The position numbers were made by a program, and so were the translations under genes. This document shows, one piece after another, positions 1-10,871 of a DNA stretch of 64,000 nucleotides. The notes under the pieces were generated by a model that saw nothing but the letters and a program-made list of their open reading frames with translations, did no database searches and was not told the origin of the DNA. The stretch lies in assembly GCA_949825045.1 (NCBI GenBank), contig OX463816.1, forward strand, positions 13,573,579 through 13,637,578, given 5' to 3'. The DNA comes from Argyresthia goedartella. Its lineage: Eukaryota > Arthropoda > Insecta > Lepidoptera > Argyresthiidae. Position 1 is the stretch's first letter. Each line of letters starts with the position of its first letter.

Positions 1-1450
1 TTGATAATGATTCTGGATAAGGCGTCAGCATTTTTGTTTAGCTTACCCGGTTTGTGGACAACGTCATACTCAAATTCTTCAAGCTTACAGTTCCATCTGA
101 AAAGGCGACTTTGTGGTTCTTTAAATGAAAAGCCAATTTAGTGGTTTGTGGTCTGTCACGATCTTAAACTTTCGTCCGTACAAATAAGGACGAAAGTATT
201 TGGTAGCCCAAACCACAGCTAACAACTCCTTCTCTATTGTGTAGTTTGTTTCATTGTCATTAAGGGTTCTGGATGCATACGCTATTGGTTTATCTGAGCC
301 AATCGGTCCTTGAGACAAGATGGCGCCAATAGCGTACTGTGAGGCATCTGTGGCGACTATAAAGTCCTTTTCAAAGTCAGGATAGATAAGTATGGGATCA
401 TTCATTAAAATTTCTTGACAAATTTTAAAAGCTTTTACATACTTCGGGTCTTCAATATCAATTTTGGCACCTTTTTTAAGGCAAGCCGTGAGGGGTTTTG
501 ATAATTTGGAAAAGTTCGGTAATAACCGATAAGCCCGAGAAAAGATTTTATTTCTTTGGTGGTTTTCGGAATGGGAAATTTTTTAATTGCATAAACTTTG
601 TCTGGATTGGGTTTAATACACTCGGGAGTAACAATGTGACCTAGATATGCAGTTTTATGTTTGAGGAACTCAGACTTGTCTAGTTGGACTTTGAAGTTAG
701 CTTCCCTAAACCGTTGGAAAACTCGTTCGACGCTCGTGATGTGCTCTTGTAAGGAGCTGGAAAATATTATTATGTCATCCATGTAAACGACACAGATTTT
801 ATCGATAAGCCCGCGGAGAACATTTTCCATGGCTCGCTGGAAAGTGGAGGGGGCATTTTTTAAACCGAAAGGCATACGGCGGTATTCGTAATGCCCGTTT
901 TCTACTCTAAATGCGGTTTTTTGTATGTCATTTGGGTCCATTTCAATTTGGTGGAAACACTTGCTAAATCAAGGGTAGTGAAATATTGACAGCGGCCTAA
1001 TTTATCCAGGACATCCGTAATATTCGGAATAGGGTATCTGTCGCTTAGTGTTTTTTCATTTAATTTTCTGTAGTCCACTACAAGACGCCATTTTTGTTTC
1101 CCGGATGCATCTAATTTTTTAGGTACGATCCAGATTGGTGAGAACCAGGGAGATTCAGAGGGTTGTATAATTTTTTGTTGAAGCATTTTATCGATTTGAG
1201 ATCTCACTTCGTCTTTATGTATGTATGGATATCTGTAAGATTTTGAATATATAGGGACTTCATCCGAAGTTTTAATTTTGTGTTTAACTGTATTTGTAAA
1301 GGAAAGGGGACAGTCTTCATAGAAGAAAATGTCGCTATAGTTTTCGCATAGTTACAATATTTTAGCCCTTTCCTCAGGGTTCATGTGATCTGTTCTAATA
1401 AGCAGTTCTATGTCTGGAGATTTAGGCAAGGGTGTATCAAAACTGAAACT
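1..1450 (-). pseudogene. Gypsy (17.6/297-like) pol fragment, several frameshifts, runs off left edge
   Basis: Reverse transcriptase and RNase H of a Gypsy-class LTR retrotransposon, read right to left. Seen: the PR-RT linker and RT start at about 1210-1450, the RT block with the WIVPKKLDASGKQKWR motif near 1100, the active-site YMDD in [12 protein letters not shown] near 780, and the RNase H motif ATDASQYAIGAILSQG near 310-350. The reading frame changes near 950, near 470-520 and near 122, and an in-frame stop lies near 1355, so no product can be made. Integrase and the 3' LTR must lie left of the window. Upstream, homology stops near 1450 and unrelated sequence follows to about 3220; the matching gag and 5' LTR resume at 3223-5220. 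Family assignment comes from RT motifs and the primer site at 4941-4957. Confidence 0.85.
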
Positions 1451-1575
1451 GTAATGGTACACACATTGAATACAAGAGTCAGTTCATGTAATACTTCATT
1501 TTGCCTGACAGAGGGCTAGCCCATCGCCGCACTGTAATAGTACACACATTGAATACAAGAGTCAGTTCATTTAAC
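1448..1575. repeat. Direct repeat pair of about 43 bp, 82 bp apart
   Basis: The block beginning CTGTAATGGTACACACATTG and ending near GTCAGTTCATGTAA at 1449-1491 recurs almost unchanged at about 1531-1573. It sits exactly where the pol homology ends, so it may mark an insertion junction or the edge of another element. No known family recognised. Confidence 0.7.
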
Positions 1576-1579
1576 GCTT

Positions 1580-3220
1580 GGGTTATTGAGTGATTCGAAG
1601 TAAGTTGGCAAGAAAAGGGCCTGAGAACGTGGTTAATTCGGGGAAGAGAGGTCGGGTCAGTTTTTTTTTGTCGCATTCCTGCGAAATGTGTAGGGATCAG
1701 AGCCGATTTGGCTGCGCGCTGAATAAATTATTGATAACTAAATAATGGAAGGTTTATGGAACTATACGGAGAAAGCTAATGTGTTGACTGCAAATATACA
1801 ATTGCGATTGATTATTACGTTGTGGTGAGTCTGACATCACGGGTTTGCGTATCTTACCAGTGATCTTTGTCTTAGACGCTAGCGGTCGGGCAGTCAGGCT
1901 TAATTAATTGCAACCGCTTTATAGCCAGCGATCGACAAATTTTGTTTATCGGCAATACCAAATGACTTGAGTGATAACCGAGGGTTGATTATAGGAACTA
2001 TGCATACACAAAATTGTAGAACAGCGGGCGTGCATGGCATGTTTGATTGAAATTAGACCCTGTGTAGTTAATGATAAGAAGCTTGCGCTTGGGCAGTATT
2101 TGCGGGGACGCCATCTCAGACGTGGGCCACCTATAAATACGAGCGCATGGGTGGGGAAGGCATTCAGTCCGTACGTCAAACCACTGTGGTACACGTGTCT
2201 TTCGGTAATCTGAACAGTTCGGTCTGCCCTTTTTACGCGTCTGGAACTGGAAGATTTGTGATTACAGAAGAAGTTACAGTGGATTTTCGTGTGTGTCTGA
2301 AGCGCCGAGATATAGCTTGGAACCAATATGGAATTGGAATTGGAAGCTATATCCTTTAAATCAACCTACCCAAATTACAAAACTATCCTTGGGTCGTTAG
2401 ATAAGAACTTTTAGGTAATTTGATCTGAGTCTGAGTCTGGGCTTGGAGCGACCCTAATTTCCTTTTTCCTTCACCATAGGGTTCCTGGATTAGCTCTTAG
2501 GATATTCGCGGGCTAATCCTTTCCTCATTCCCTTCGTGTAGCAAGTTTTGAAATTCCCACATACACAAGTCGTTATACATACAAGCACATTCAAATCACA
2601 CACAACCAACTTCGAGTGGTGTCGATGATGGACGTGGTATAACACTAGGATTTTAGACTAGGCTAGACAGGAGTTTAGTTGAGGCTAAACCTAGGTTGTC
2701 AAGGCATAGTGAGACTGTTTGATCGATGGGGTTCCGCGGATGAAAATAACAAATTCAGAACAAAATATAAATGTTGTCAACTCAGATACCTATCCTGTTG
2801 ATATCTTTGACATTTGAGTGTTGTCGAGGACGCTCGAAGAGATCAAATTACAGTCTAAAGTTCATTGTTTAGGGACGGGTAGATAATTTTGCCTTGCCTT
2901 GGATCGTTTTGATTCAAGTTGCATCTTTAAATTAAATGTCAATATCGCTGGGACATCTAACGTGTAGATTGTGTCACGCATTTATTTTGCTGGGCGCAGT
3001 CGAGGTGAGCTGAGGTTAACGAGATACTTAAATCGATATTTTCCGAAGTACGTAACTCGTTGTGGAGAGGGTTAGATCTCTAAAAGCACTAAAGAAAACG
3101 TTTCGATAACATCCAGCTCGAATTGTGCAGAGTTGAAGGTTTCAAAACGTTACGGACCTTTTGAGGAAACCGCTAGTTCAGACCTATTTCGGAAAATCAA
3201 ATCGCAATTGTGTAAACCCG
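1580..3220. other. Unassigned block between pol and gag remains
   Basis: This stretch separates the pol piece from the gag piece of the same decayed Gypsy element and replaces the protease region. No coding homology was recognised on either strand. It contains a convincing plus-strand core promoter at 2131-2166, followed by a 70-codon ORF (2147-2359) of unknown meaning, and a short inverted repeat around 2490-2520 (GGATTAGC / GCTAATCC). An LTR or a fragment of another retroelement is the simplest guess. Confidence 0.4.
2131..2166 (+). promoter_or_regulatory. TATA box plus initiator, retroelement-like core promoter
   Basis: CTATAAATA at 2131-2139 is followed about 30 bp later by ATTCAGTCCG, which fits the arthropod initiator TCAGT. 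Spacing and sequence match an insect RNA polymerase II core promoter of the kind found in LTRs. There is no recognisable gene directly downstream. Confidence 0.45.
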
Positions 3221-3222
3221 GT

Positions 3223-4595
3223 CTATTTGGATCGAAATTGCCGTGAACTAATTATATAATTGGAGCCACTAAAGCCGCTACTAGCGAGCACATGAAATAT
3301 CATTGAGTACTCACGTCGTAACACTACGACGAATAACCATACGATATCCCAAACAAATATTATAAATTGTGGTCGACCACGTAAAGAAGGTCCAAGCGCC
3401 CATATATACAAAGAAATAAATGGTACCAGTACACAAATTATAACAAGGATCGATCCGGCGCAAAACACCGCTAACTGACTCGAAATATCGGCATAGCATA
3501 CGTCATCACAGCTGTTGAAGCCTTGACTGTCAAGTTCAGGGTTGGCAGTGTCATTATGATGCAATTCCTTGAAATGATAATCGGGATAATGTCCTACATT
3601 TTGAAAGTAGTTCGGCCATTGTGGATTATTTTGCTGCGGCCTGTAGTTTGGATTTGGAACAAATTTAGGGGCATTGTTGTTTGAGTAAGAAATCCCAATC
3701 ATTGGAGTTGATTTCGGTTTTAAATTTGTCCTAGGGTCTTGATAAAAATAGTTGAATTTCGGCTGTTGGTGTTGATTTGTTCGAAACTGGTTGGGATTAT
3801 TATTATTGGGTTGAAAGTTTTGTTGATTGTTACCAAACTGACGATTATAGTTTGGTTGATTGTTATTATTCACAAACTGACGGTTTTGGTTAAAATTCAT
3901 GTAATTGGGTCTCTGTTGAACCCAATTTGGGGTAAATTTTTGTGTGTTAAATTTAAAATTTTGGTTATGATTCTGGTTTTGATTTACAGGCCTATTATTG
4001 GACAAATTTTGTAATTGGTTACGTTTTTGGAGGTACATTATGTTTCCCTCCTCTTTTATGTATCGAAGGGCTTCAGGTAAATTGTCAGGTCGCATAGCAC
4101 GAATTGTAGAGCCAAGTGGCTCTCGTAAACCGGCCAAAAAGGTTTTAAGGGCCTGAGCTTTGAAAAAATTTCGCTTGCAAGAAACAACATTTGGTCATCA
4201 TTATGTATGTTAATATAGTTAATCAAAGGAGTTAACACATTAACACATCGATCGTAAAATTGTTGGGGGCTCTCGTTGCCTTGGTACAAATTAACAAGGT
4301 CACGGTTAAGTGAATTTTCATCTCGTTGATCCGAGAAATTTTGAGTCAAAACTTCTTTAATTCGCGGCCACGTATTTGCAGAATTTACATCAACTATATC
4401 GAGAACTTTTCCCTTCAATTTTCTGATTAAACCATTAATAACGATATTATTTTGGAAATTTTCCCCATTTACATCATCATAATACTGTGCATAAATTTGA
4501 TCGGCGGTGTTTAAAAATCTGTACAGAGAATTAACATTTCCGTCGTAATATGGCACTATTTTAAGCGCTAAAGTAAAGAGTTCTAAGTGCGCCAT
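3223..4595 (-). pseudogene. Gypsy (17.6/297-like) gag, frameshifted, with odd hydrophobic tail
   Basis: Gag capsid-type protein of the same element as the pol piece at 1-1450. The N-terminal part (start at 4595, MAHLELFTLALKIV) reads to about 4160; the frame then shifts, and the rest (AGLREPLGSTIRAMRPDN, then an Asn/Gln-rich stretch with many NQNQN and NNNQPNYN runs) continues from about 4150 to 3480. There is no zinc knuckle, as expected for errantivirus-type Gag. The last 85 or so residues (3223-3480) are strongly hydrophobic (SILVIICVLVPFISLYIWAL) and look unlike Gag, which suggests that the reading frame passes into foreign sequence near 3480. The leader, PBS and LTR lie just upstream at 4596-5220. 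Confidence 0.8.
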
Positions 4596-4940
4596 GATTT
4601 ACAAGAAAAGTAATAGCTTTAAAATAAAAAGTTATAAGATCTAACACAGGCTATCTGGTATAGTACTTATTTAGATTTAGTCGTACACTTCACTTGACAA
4701 AACTCTTGGAAATCGGGATGGGAAAAGTTATGAACTGATCTAATATCTGAGCGTATTTACAGTATTATCAGCAAACCAAGCATCGTAATCGTAATTAGGC
4801 CCAATGTAGGCGATTGGTATCCTTCAGGGCGTCACAGTTTCCACAAAACGTAAGATCACTTTTTGGGAAAGTAAGTATTACACTGTTAACCGTTTAAACG
4901 GACACTGAACACGGTTTTCGGTTGTTCAGTGCAGTGTAAA
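4596..4940 (-). other. Gypsy leader between primer site and gag
   Basis: Non-coding leader of the decayed Gypsy element, between the primer binding site and the gag start. No further structure recognised. Confidence 0.5.
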
Positions 4941-4957
4941 TCCTACCGACTGCGCCA
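4941..4957 (-). promoter_or_regulatory. Primer binding site, tRNA-Ser type
   Basis: Read on the minus strand this is TGGCGCAGTCGGTAGGA, the primer site known from 17.6/297-type elements and complementary to the 3' end of a serine tRNA. It begins directly at the LTR end. The identical 17-mer is the primer site of the mag-like element at 59057-59073. Confidence 0.8.
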
Positions 4958-5220
4958 GTTAAGTTCCCGGAAGAACTTTTCTCAAAAATATAAACTTTTA
5001 TTAAAATATATTTATTAAAACAAATTACATGTTTCGCGACCGCGTTATTCTGTGTAACTAACCGGCAGTCCAGGCATCAACGCTCCGGTGCAGCGCGGCT
5101 TATCGCAAGAAATGCTAACGTAGCGTCTGCATTCCGCGTCACCGTAGCCTCGATGCAAATATAAGAGCTATAGTCTATTACTAAAACTTATGATTAAGGT
5201 AAACTAGATATGAAATTAAC
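4958..5220 (-). repeat. 5' LTR of the decayed Gypsy element (proposed limits)
   Basis: The right limit of the PBS fixes one end. The other end is proposed at 5220 because the block then starts GTTAATTTC and ends GGAACTTAAC on the minus strand, giving GTTAA/TTAAC termini and a length of 263 bp. A TATA-like TTATATTTG near 5155-5165 and AATAAA-type signals near 4995-5015 fit a U3-R-U5 order. The partner LTR lies outside the window, so the outer edge and target duplication cannot be confirmed. Confidence 0.5.
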
Positions 5221-5257
5221 ACGGAAACAGTTGAGAACACTAAAAGTTAATGTAGAG

Positions 5258-6192
5258 CCGCATAGAGTTCACATAACACGCGCGAACATGCCCTTCGCCA
5301 GCCTCTGGACAAACTGGTACACGGTTTCCCATCTTAGGTCTCTCTGGATTGTCGCGTTCCTCACGTAGCGGGGGTGCCGACGATGATACGCAGAGAGAGA
5401 TTCTCTTGGGCTCAGAGTCTCCGTTTGTTCGTTTCCGAGCACAGGGCGTACCATGCCGGGGCCGCGTAGGTGAGGCGGGATCTCACGTAGGTCTTGTAGA
5501 TTCCGAGCTTTGCCCTCAGAGGGAGGCTGGAGTCGAGAAGTGGACGCAGCTTGGCGCGTGCCACCTTGACCTGGCTGATGACGTTGTCGTTGTGCTGCTT
5601 CATGGTTAGCCGGCGATCAATGGTCACTCCCAGGTACTTCACCTGCGGAGACCACTCGATGTTCTGTCCCTGGAGCTGGAGCGATGGTGTAAGGACACTC
5701 TGGCCTGTGATGAGCGCCTGCGTTTCCCCAACATTGACGGACAGTCGCCTCTTGGCGAGCCAGTCGGGCAAGATGTGCGGGTGCGCTGCAGTTTGGTGAT
5801 AGCGTGCGGAACCTGGAACGACGACGCATATTAGGCTGCGTCGTCGGCGAAGAGTGCCAGATGGGCACTCGGCCCGACGGGGATATCGTCCGTGTATCGA
5901 GCGTAGCAGGCGGGAGACAGGCAAGAGCCCTGGGGGACGCCGGCTGCAACGGGATGTTCCTCGGAGCGGCGATTCTTCCGGAAGGAGGCGATTGTCTTGA
6001 CCGTTCTTCTTGGTCGACAGCTTGTACAGCAAACCCTCGTGCCATACTCTATCGAACACCTTTTCCATATCCAGAAGTACTGCGACAGTGTATTCTTTTT
6101 TGTTCAAACAAACCGTCATGTCATTCAGTACTCTGGTGAGCTGAAGCGTCGTAGAATGCTCGGGCCTGAAGTCGAACTGTACCGGGCGCGGC
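5258..6192 (-). pseudogene. Jockey-clade reverse transcriptase fragment, 5'-truncated
   Basis: Non-LTR retrotransposon ORF2, RT and post-RT part. Seen, in order from 6192 downwards: QFDFRPEHSTTLQLTRVLND, then VAVLLDMEKVFDRVWHEGLL, a frameshifted stretch with FADD at 5840-5851, LPDWLAKRRLSVNVGETQAL, YLGVTIDRRLTMKQHNDNVI, RSRLTYAAPAWYALCSE, and RYVRNATIQRDLRWETV. These are diagnostic Jockey-clade motifs. At least three frame changes (about 6010, 5800 and 5450) and local deletions destroy it. It begins abruptly at about 6192, typical of 5' truncation. Its 3' side abuts the LTR at 4958-5220. Confidence 0.85.
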
Positions 6193-6199
6193 TGGATAA

Positions 6200-7058
6200 A
6201 AAAAAACGCACTGTGAACACGGTTTTAGCGGCGTGGCTCTACCAATCAGATGCCAGTGCATTTCTTGCCCATTAAAATCTTCGGCAAATAGAGTATAACG
6301 ATACCTCATTTGTCAAATTCTGACACATAACTAAGATGTTCTAGTGACGTAAATGTATTTACATACAATCATACCGTTCTAACACATAACCCTCTTTTTG
6401 GCCTCGCTGTTTCGAGTAAAAATATTCATTGATTTTCGACCCTATTGCCAAGCCATAAGGATGAAAATATATCCGGTGCAGATCTACGTCAACGGCAGAC
6501 AAGTGGATACGCAGCACTTAATTTGCTCAGTATATGCATTCGGCCATTCGGCTATGTGACGTATATAGCCATTAACCATTAATTTTTATCACCTATGTTG
6601 GTCGGGTGTAATAAACAAACATAATATTACTTTTATTATTATTATTATTATTGTTATTAAATATTACTTAATTAGCTGGAAGAATTTCCAAGCACAGCTT
6701 TTCACTGCTTTCAAGTAGTTATTTGCAAACAACTTGCAAATAAGCAGGAATTCTGCGAAGTTCCTGAGATAAGGTCGAAATTCCGTGGCTAGGGGGCGTA
6801 AGAGCAGCACATAATTATTTTAGAAAGTTCGTTAAGGCGATGCATTTGGCCAAATCAGCGGTTTTAAATCTCAAGTTACGCAAAAAAGGAGTATTAATCA
6901 GCTGTTTCTTTATGCTAGCTTGTTGATCACGAGTGTCAGCTTACATTCGTTAACGTATAAACATAAGTAAGTAATTTGATTGTTTTGTTCGATAGGATAA
7001 TCTCGCGAAGTTTTCACAAATCTGTTTATCAATAAAAAATGTATAATTTAGCACCGGA
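6200..7058. other. Unassigned AT-rich sequence with an (ATT)n run
   Basis: No coding homology seen. A short ATT microsatellite with one interruption lies at about 6633-6660. Confidence 0.5.
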
Positions 7059-7059
7059 T

Positions 7060-7136
<77 letters not shown>
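7059..7136. repeat. (AT)n microsatellite
   Basis: About 78 bp of nearly pure AT dinucleotide with one GT interruption near 7079. Sequence slippage and assembly length error are both likely here. Confidence 0.95.
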
Positions 7137-7140
<4 letters not shown>

Positions 7141-8797
7141 CTCTGTTAGTCTTGTATACTTCGGATTAGAGCCTTTTTAACTTTGAAAGCTTTAGATGGT
7201 GAACTTTTAAGTTCCGCTGTCGGGGTCCCCAGCCTTAAGGCACTTTAATTGAAACCCTGATATCCCATGGATTCAGAGAAACATTTTTTATGTTGGGTCC
7301 TCCCACTGCTGGGGAAAGATCAATAACTTTATTTTGGTTTATGTATCAAATCACATTTTCTTGGGTCACATTTTACCCCAACTATTCAATGTAATAAATT
7401 TATATTCTAACAATAGCAAACTTTGATGCATGAAAAAATTGAGAGGTAGCCGGTGAAAAAATCGTATTACAGAGTAATCTCAGGTCCATTGATGTAATTT
7501 AGAATGTTACCCGTCCATTCTTTGTAGTCCCTTCCATTTCTTCTCAATCTAGTTCACTTTTCTGTTTTCCTGTAAATCAATTTCACGGGTCTGTAAGATT
7601 TCGGTTCAGTCGGAACAATTTTACTATTTACACCACAGATATCTATGCTCTGTGATTTACACCCAAACACCAGCACACACTCGCACACACACACACATAC
7701 ACACACACATGCACTACTCAAAATTTCAGTACCAACCAAATTAAAACATCTGCAACAGGTACGCGTCTATATAAACAACTAGGTCCAACTCAAATTAGCA
7801 AAGACATCGTATACAAAGCGATTCAAAAGCTCCGGTGGCAGTCATTTGTGGATGTAGTTTTCTTTGGTAAGACAATTTGGTCGTTTGATTAGAGGCAGCT
7901 GCAACAGTTATTACGTGGAACTGAGGCAGTACGTTCGTTTGATGCAGTTCAGAAGTTTCAGAGCAAGCCCTCGTATTTTACTTAACCACGATCTTTCTAC
8001 TACCTATGTCTTTAATCAATAACGTATAAGGTTTAAGGCGCCTACGCTCATCCACAGCTTAACTTTCAGAGCTCATAATTAACTTCCCGTTTTAATTATT
8101 GTTGAAATAGAGGCTGGCGTACCAGGCTAGCATACTAAACTCGTCACAAGCTGTTCTACTTTATTTGCTTATCTTTATGAAATTTTCCACATCAACGCGA
8201 AGAGAATAATTCACCAAGTTAAAAACTTAAAAAACCGACTTTAAATTGAAGCCTTATTTCTTCCTCTCCGGTCGGGATGCGAATGAAGTCTGTGTCCATG
8301 AAAAGTCCTCATCAAAGCTTTTGATGCACGGATCCACAAACTAAATCGTAATCTGTGTATAATTTTGTATTTGTTGATTTTTTTAAAAGCTCTTAATCAA
8401 TTTTGATAAAATTAGTCTGAATGAAAACCTTCCAATCAAAATAACAATCATCAAAATCGGTTCATAATTGATGGAGTAATCGCGGAATAATGCTTTTTGA
8501 TGTCATCGAGTTAATTAGGGGATTTTCATGTTATCTCATTAGCTCTGGGTTAATACAATTATGACTAACTCTGCAAGACCTACACCTACAATTGGGTCTA
8601 ACATTTCGGCCCGACTTTTTCATAGAACCGCCTTGCCTACCATTTGATTGTATGATAAGCCCCCAGATCACCAAATATTTCTTAAAAGCCACTTACTTTG
8701 TAGTTTCCCAGTCTAGCTCATATACCTATATACATACGTGGACTCTGATCTTGCTAAATTCGGGTTATCTTTCAGATTTATGAGCTATAAAACGGGG
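7137..8797. other. Unassigned sequence with a (CA)n run
   Basis: No gene or known element recognised. A short CA-rich microsatellite lies at about 7672-7712. The rest is AT-rich single-copy-looking sequence. Confidence 0.4.
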
Positions 8798-9106
8798 TTA
8801 GCGCACCTTTATCAGCGAAAAATATGAGAACGCATCATTTGGCAACGTATAAATTAGCCTAAATTGCTCGAAATAGGTTTGTGGGATACCCATAATGTGT
8901 TGTCCCTCTGTGGTTCGGGGAGAGGTATGAAGAATAAAACCATACGGCCATCCATCATAGGGTAATGAATATTGCCCCATATGCAGATCCGAGGCTCGAA
9001 AATAACAGACACGTATTGCTCCATTTTTCGTTCGCCAGTTTTTATTGCCATTAACGAGTTCAAGTGTAGCGAACGAAATTCCCTTTGTGGGGGAATGGAG
9101 AGGCAT
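8798..9106 (-). CDS. Hypothetical 102-aa ORF, possible host exon
   Basis: An uninterrupted ORF starting MPLHSPTKGISFATLELV, with an in-frame stop just upstream of the ATG. Its composition is protein-like (varied, with W, H, Y, G and P) rather than the low-complexity look of chance ORFs in this AT-rich DNA; it contains HMGQYSLPYDGWPYGF and ends SYFSLIKVR. The last codons read AAG-GTGCGC, which could also be an exon end with a weak GT donor. No family recognised. It could equally be a chance ORF or a scrap of an unrecognised element; nothing nearby helps. Confidence 0.3.
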   Translation of the reverse strand: MPLHSPTKGISFATLELVNGNKNWRTKNGAIRVCYFRASDLHMGQYSLPYDGWPYGFILHTSPRTTEGQHIMGIPQTYFEQFRLIYTLPNDAFSYFSLIKVR

Positions 9107-9499
9107 TTTTTAGAAAACCTCTAGTTTTCAGATGATACTTGTTTCATAAAGTTGTTTTATCGTTCGTGTTCTGTGTAAAATTTTCATACCGGAAATTATA
9201 AGATTTCCTGACAGCATAGAACGGCTACATAATTTGCGCACCCCGGTGGAATGCGACATTAGAGCGCCTAAAGATATCACGATTTCAGGTGCTCAGCCTG
9301 AGTGTGCTTTAGGTAGGAATTTCTACTAATACCTCCGTTTGGCTCTCGGCTTTGGCTATTACATTTACCATATTTAATAATATTTTGAGATCTTAAATCA
9401 TAAGGCCTCTCTTTTCCACGTTTTTATTTTATTTTTTAGGTATTTTCTAATGTTAGAATAATGTGAAAAGGAACATGTCTAGGGACAGGACGACACAGG
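9107..9499. other. Unassigned AT-rich sequence
   Basis: No gene, hairpin or repeat recognised. Confidence 0.4.
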
Positions 9500-10205
9500 A
9501 AAAAAGCCGGCCAATTGCGTGTCGGACTTCGCACATTTAGGGATCCGTAACAAATTTAGAATATAAGCCATAAAAAATAAATTAGAAAGGTACACACTTC
9601 ACATACACCTGAAACACCTAGCCAAAATATCACTATCATTCTTCACCAGTAAATAATTACTTTGTTTTTCATAGTGTTTGTATGAATGACAAAGTTATAT
9701 TTGCGGTTTTTAATAAATGTTTTATATCTTAGAAACTGTTTTTGTTTTATATTGTTCAAACCAATTTTCGTTGAAAGTGTTTATTGAGATACACAACAGT
9801 TTTTTTTTTAGATTTTTCACTCTCTTACTTCAAAAGTTAGAGGGAGGGACCACAATGTTTTCCACTCTCGAAGGGTCTGCCTCTTTGACGATTTACATTG
9901 AGGAAAAATGGTTTCAGGAACCTCAAAGTCATTTTCAAAGAGGTCTTTGAAAGTGTATCTATAGACACCCCCCCCCCACACACACATATAGGTTTGATGA
10001 AACAAATATTTTTTGCTTTCAGTTCCATGATTTTTTAATTTTTTAAAGTGGTTTACATAATACATCTACATACCAGATTTCATTTGTGTAGTCCTGATAG
10101 TTTCGGAATAAAGATGCTGTGACATACGGGCAGACGGACAGACAGACATGACGAAACTACCTTTTTCTTTTCTTCCCTTCCTTTCCTTGTTTCTCTAAAG
10201 AACCC
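9500..10205 (-). repeat. Lepidopteran interspersed repeat (AGGGTTCCGTA family), diverged copy
   Basis: The minus-strand 3' end at 9500-9555 reads GTGCGAAGTCCGACACGC followed by GCCGGC-type sequence and a T run, matching the usual GTGCGAGTCGGACTCGC terminus of this very common lepidopteran repeat. The other end (about 10050-10205) keeps the GTCTGTCTGTCCGTCTGCCC block and the AGGGTTC start. The middle has drifted and holds a poly-C/CA run near 9967-9987. Non-autonomous and non-coding. Confidence 0.65.
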
Positions 10206-10315
10206 TAAAAAGGGACAGAGTTATGCGTCAGTCTCCCTTTCCCTTTCTAAGCGGAAGGAGGAGGAGGAGGAGATTGACGCATACCACTTTCCCTTCCTGT
10301 CTCTAGACGCTCTGA
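10206..10315. repeat. Imperfect palindrome around a (GGA)n run
   Basis: TATGCGTCAGTCTCCCTTTCC near 10222-10243 faces GGAGATTGACGCATA near 10270-10284, with a GGA repeat in the loop. About 17 bp can pair. Possibly the core of a small foldback element. Confidence 0.5.
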
Positions 10316-10382
10316 TTGGTCCGTTTTCGCGCCAAACTATCAGCTGTCTGTTTTGACCTGTGATGTTTGGCAATAAAACTTA

Positions 10383-10529
10383 CGGCCTTACTAATAAAAT
10401 AAGTTATCCACCGAGTTACTTAAACAGTGTTTTGTCTTGCTTTGACATTTGATATTTACTCGACGTGTGAAAAGGACAAAACACTGTAATAGATAAACAG
10501 TGAATAACTTGTTTTATTAGTAAGGCCGT
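10383..10529. mobile_element. 147-bp MITE with TA target duplication
   Basis: Begins CGGCCTTACTAATAAAATAA and ends TTGTTTTATTAGTAAGGCCG-T, so about 26 bp of terminal inverted repeat, and the arms pair further inside (CAGTGTTTTGTC / GACAAAACACTG). TA lies on both sides (10381-10382 and 10530-10531), which suggests a Tc1/mariner-type non-autonomous element. No coding capacity. Confidence 0.65.
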
Positions 10530-10679
10530 TAGTAGTTAGATTGTTTAGGACGCTCGTGGTCTATTCGACTAAAGTTATCAACGGGCGCACGGAAGTTACG
10601 ATTAGTAGTATTTTAAAACTTGAATTTGTTTTTTGAGTGGTGTATTTTTTATTTCATTGCATATTTTCTTCTCGCCGTG

Positions 10680-10740
10680 AAAAGGGCTAGCCGGCTTCAT
10701 AAAACTATCCGTCTATGTCTACTAAGCCGGCAAGCCCTTA
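10680..10740. repeat. Small imperfect hairpin
   Basis: GGGCTAGCCGGCTT at about 10684-10697 faces AAGCCGGCAAGCCC near 10723-10736. A short stem with one bulge; function unknown. Confidence 0.55.
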
Positions 10741-10839
10741 TTTTCCGGCGTCTGCAGTAATGTACTATTACGTAGGTTCTGAATTCAAATGAGGTATTTG
10801 GCTCCGCGACAGACCGCAGTCTGATCACATTCTCGAGGG

Positions 10840-10871
10840 GTGCATCTGCATAGTCAAGTATGCAGATGCAC
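10840..10871. repeat. Perfect 13-bp hairpin
   Basis: GTGCATCTGCATA (10840-10852) and its exact complement TATGCAGATGCAC (10859-10871) are separated by six bases. It lies 100 bp right of another hairpin, so both may belong to one unrecognised palindromic element. Confidence 0.7.

Noticed and set aside
3739..4014. Plus-strand ORF rich in Ile, Leu and Val
   Set aside because: Antisense of the Asn/Gln-rich Gag segment.
5349..6139. Several plus-strand ORFs over the Jockey RT
   Set aside because: Antisense readings; the minus strand has the RT motifs.
7059..7136. AT run as a replication origin or matrix attachment site
   Set aside because: A plain dinucleotide microsatellite without supporting features.
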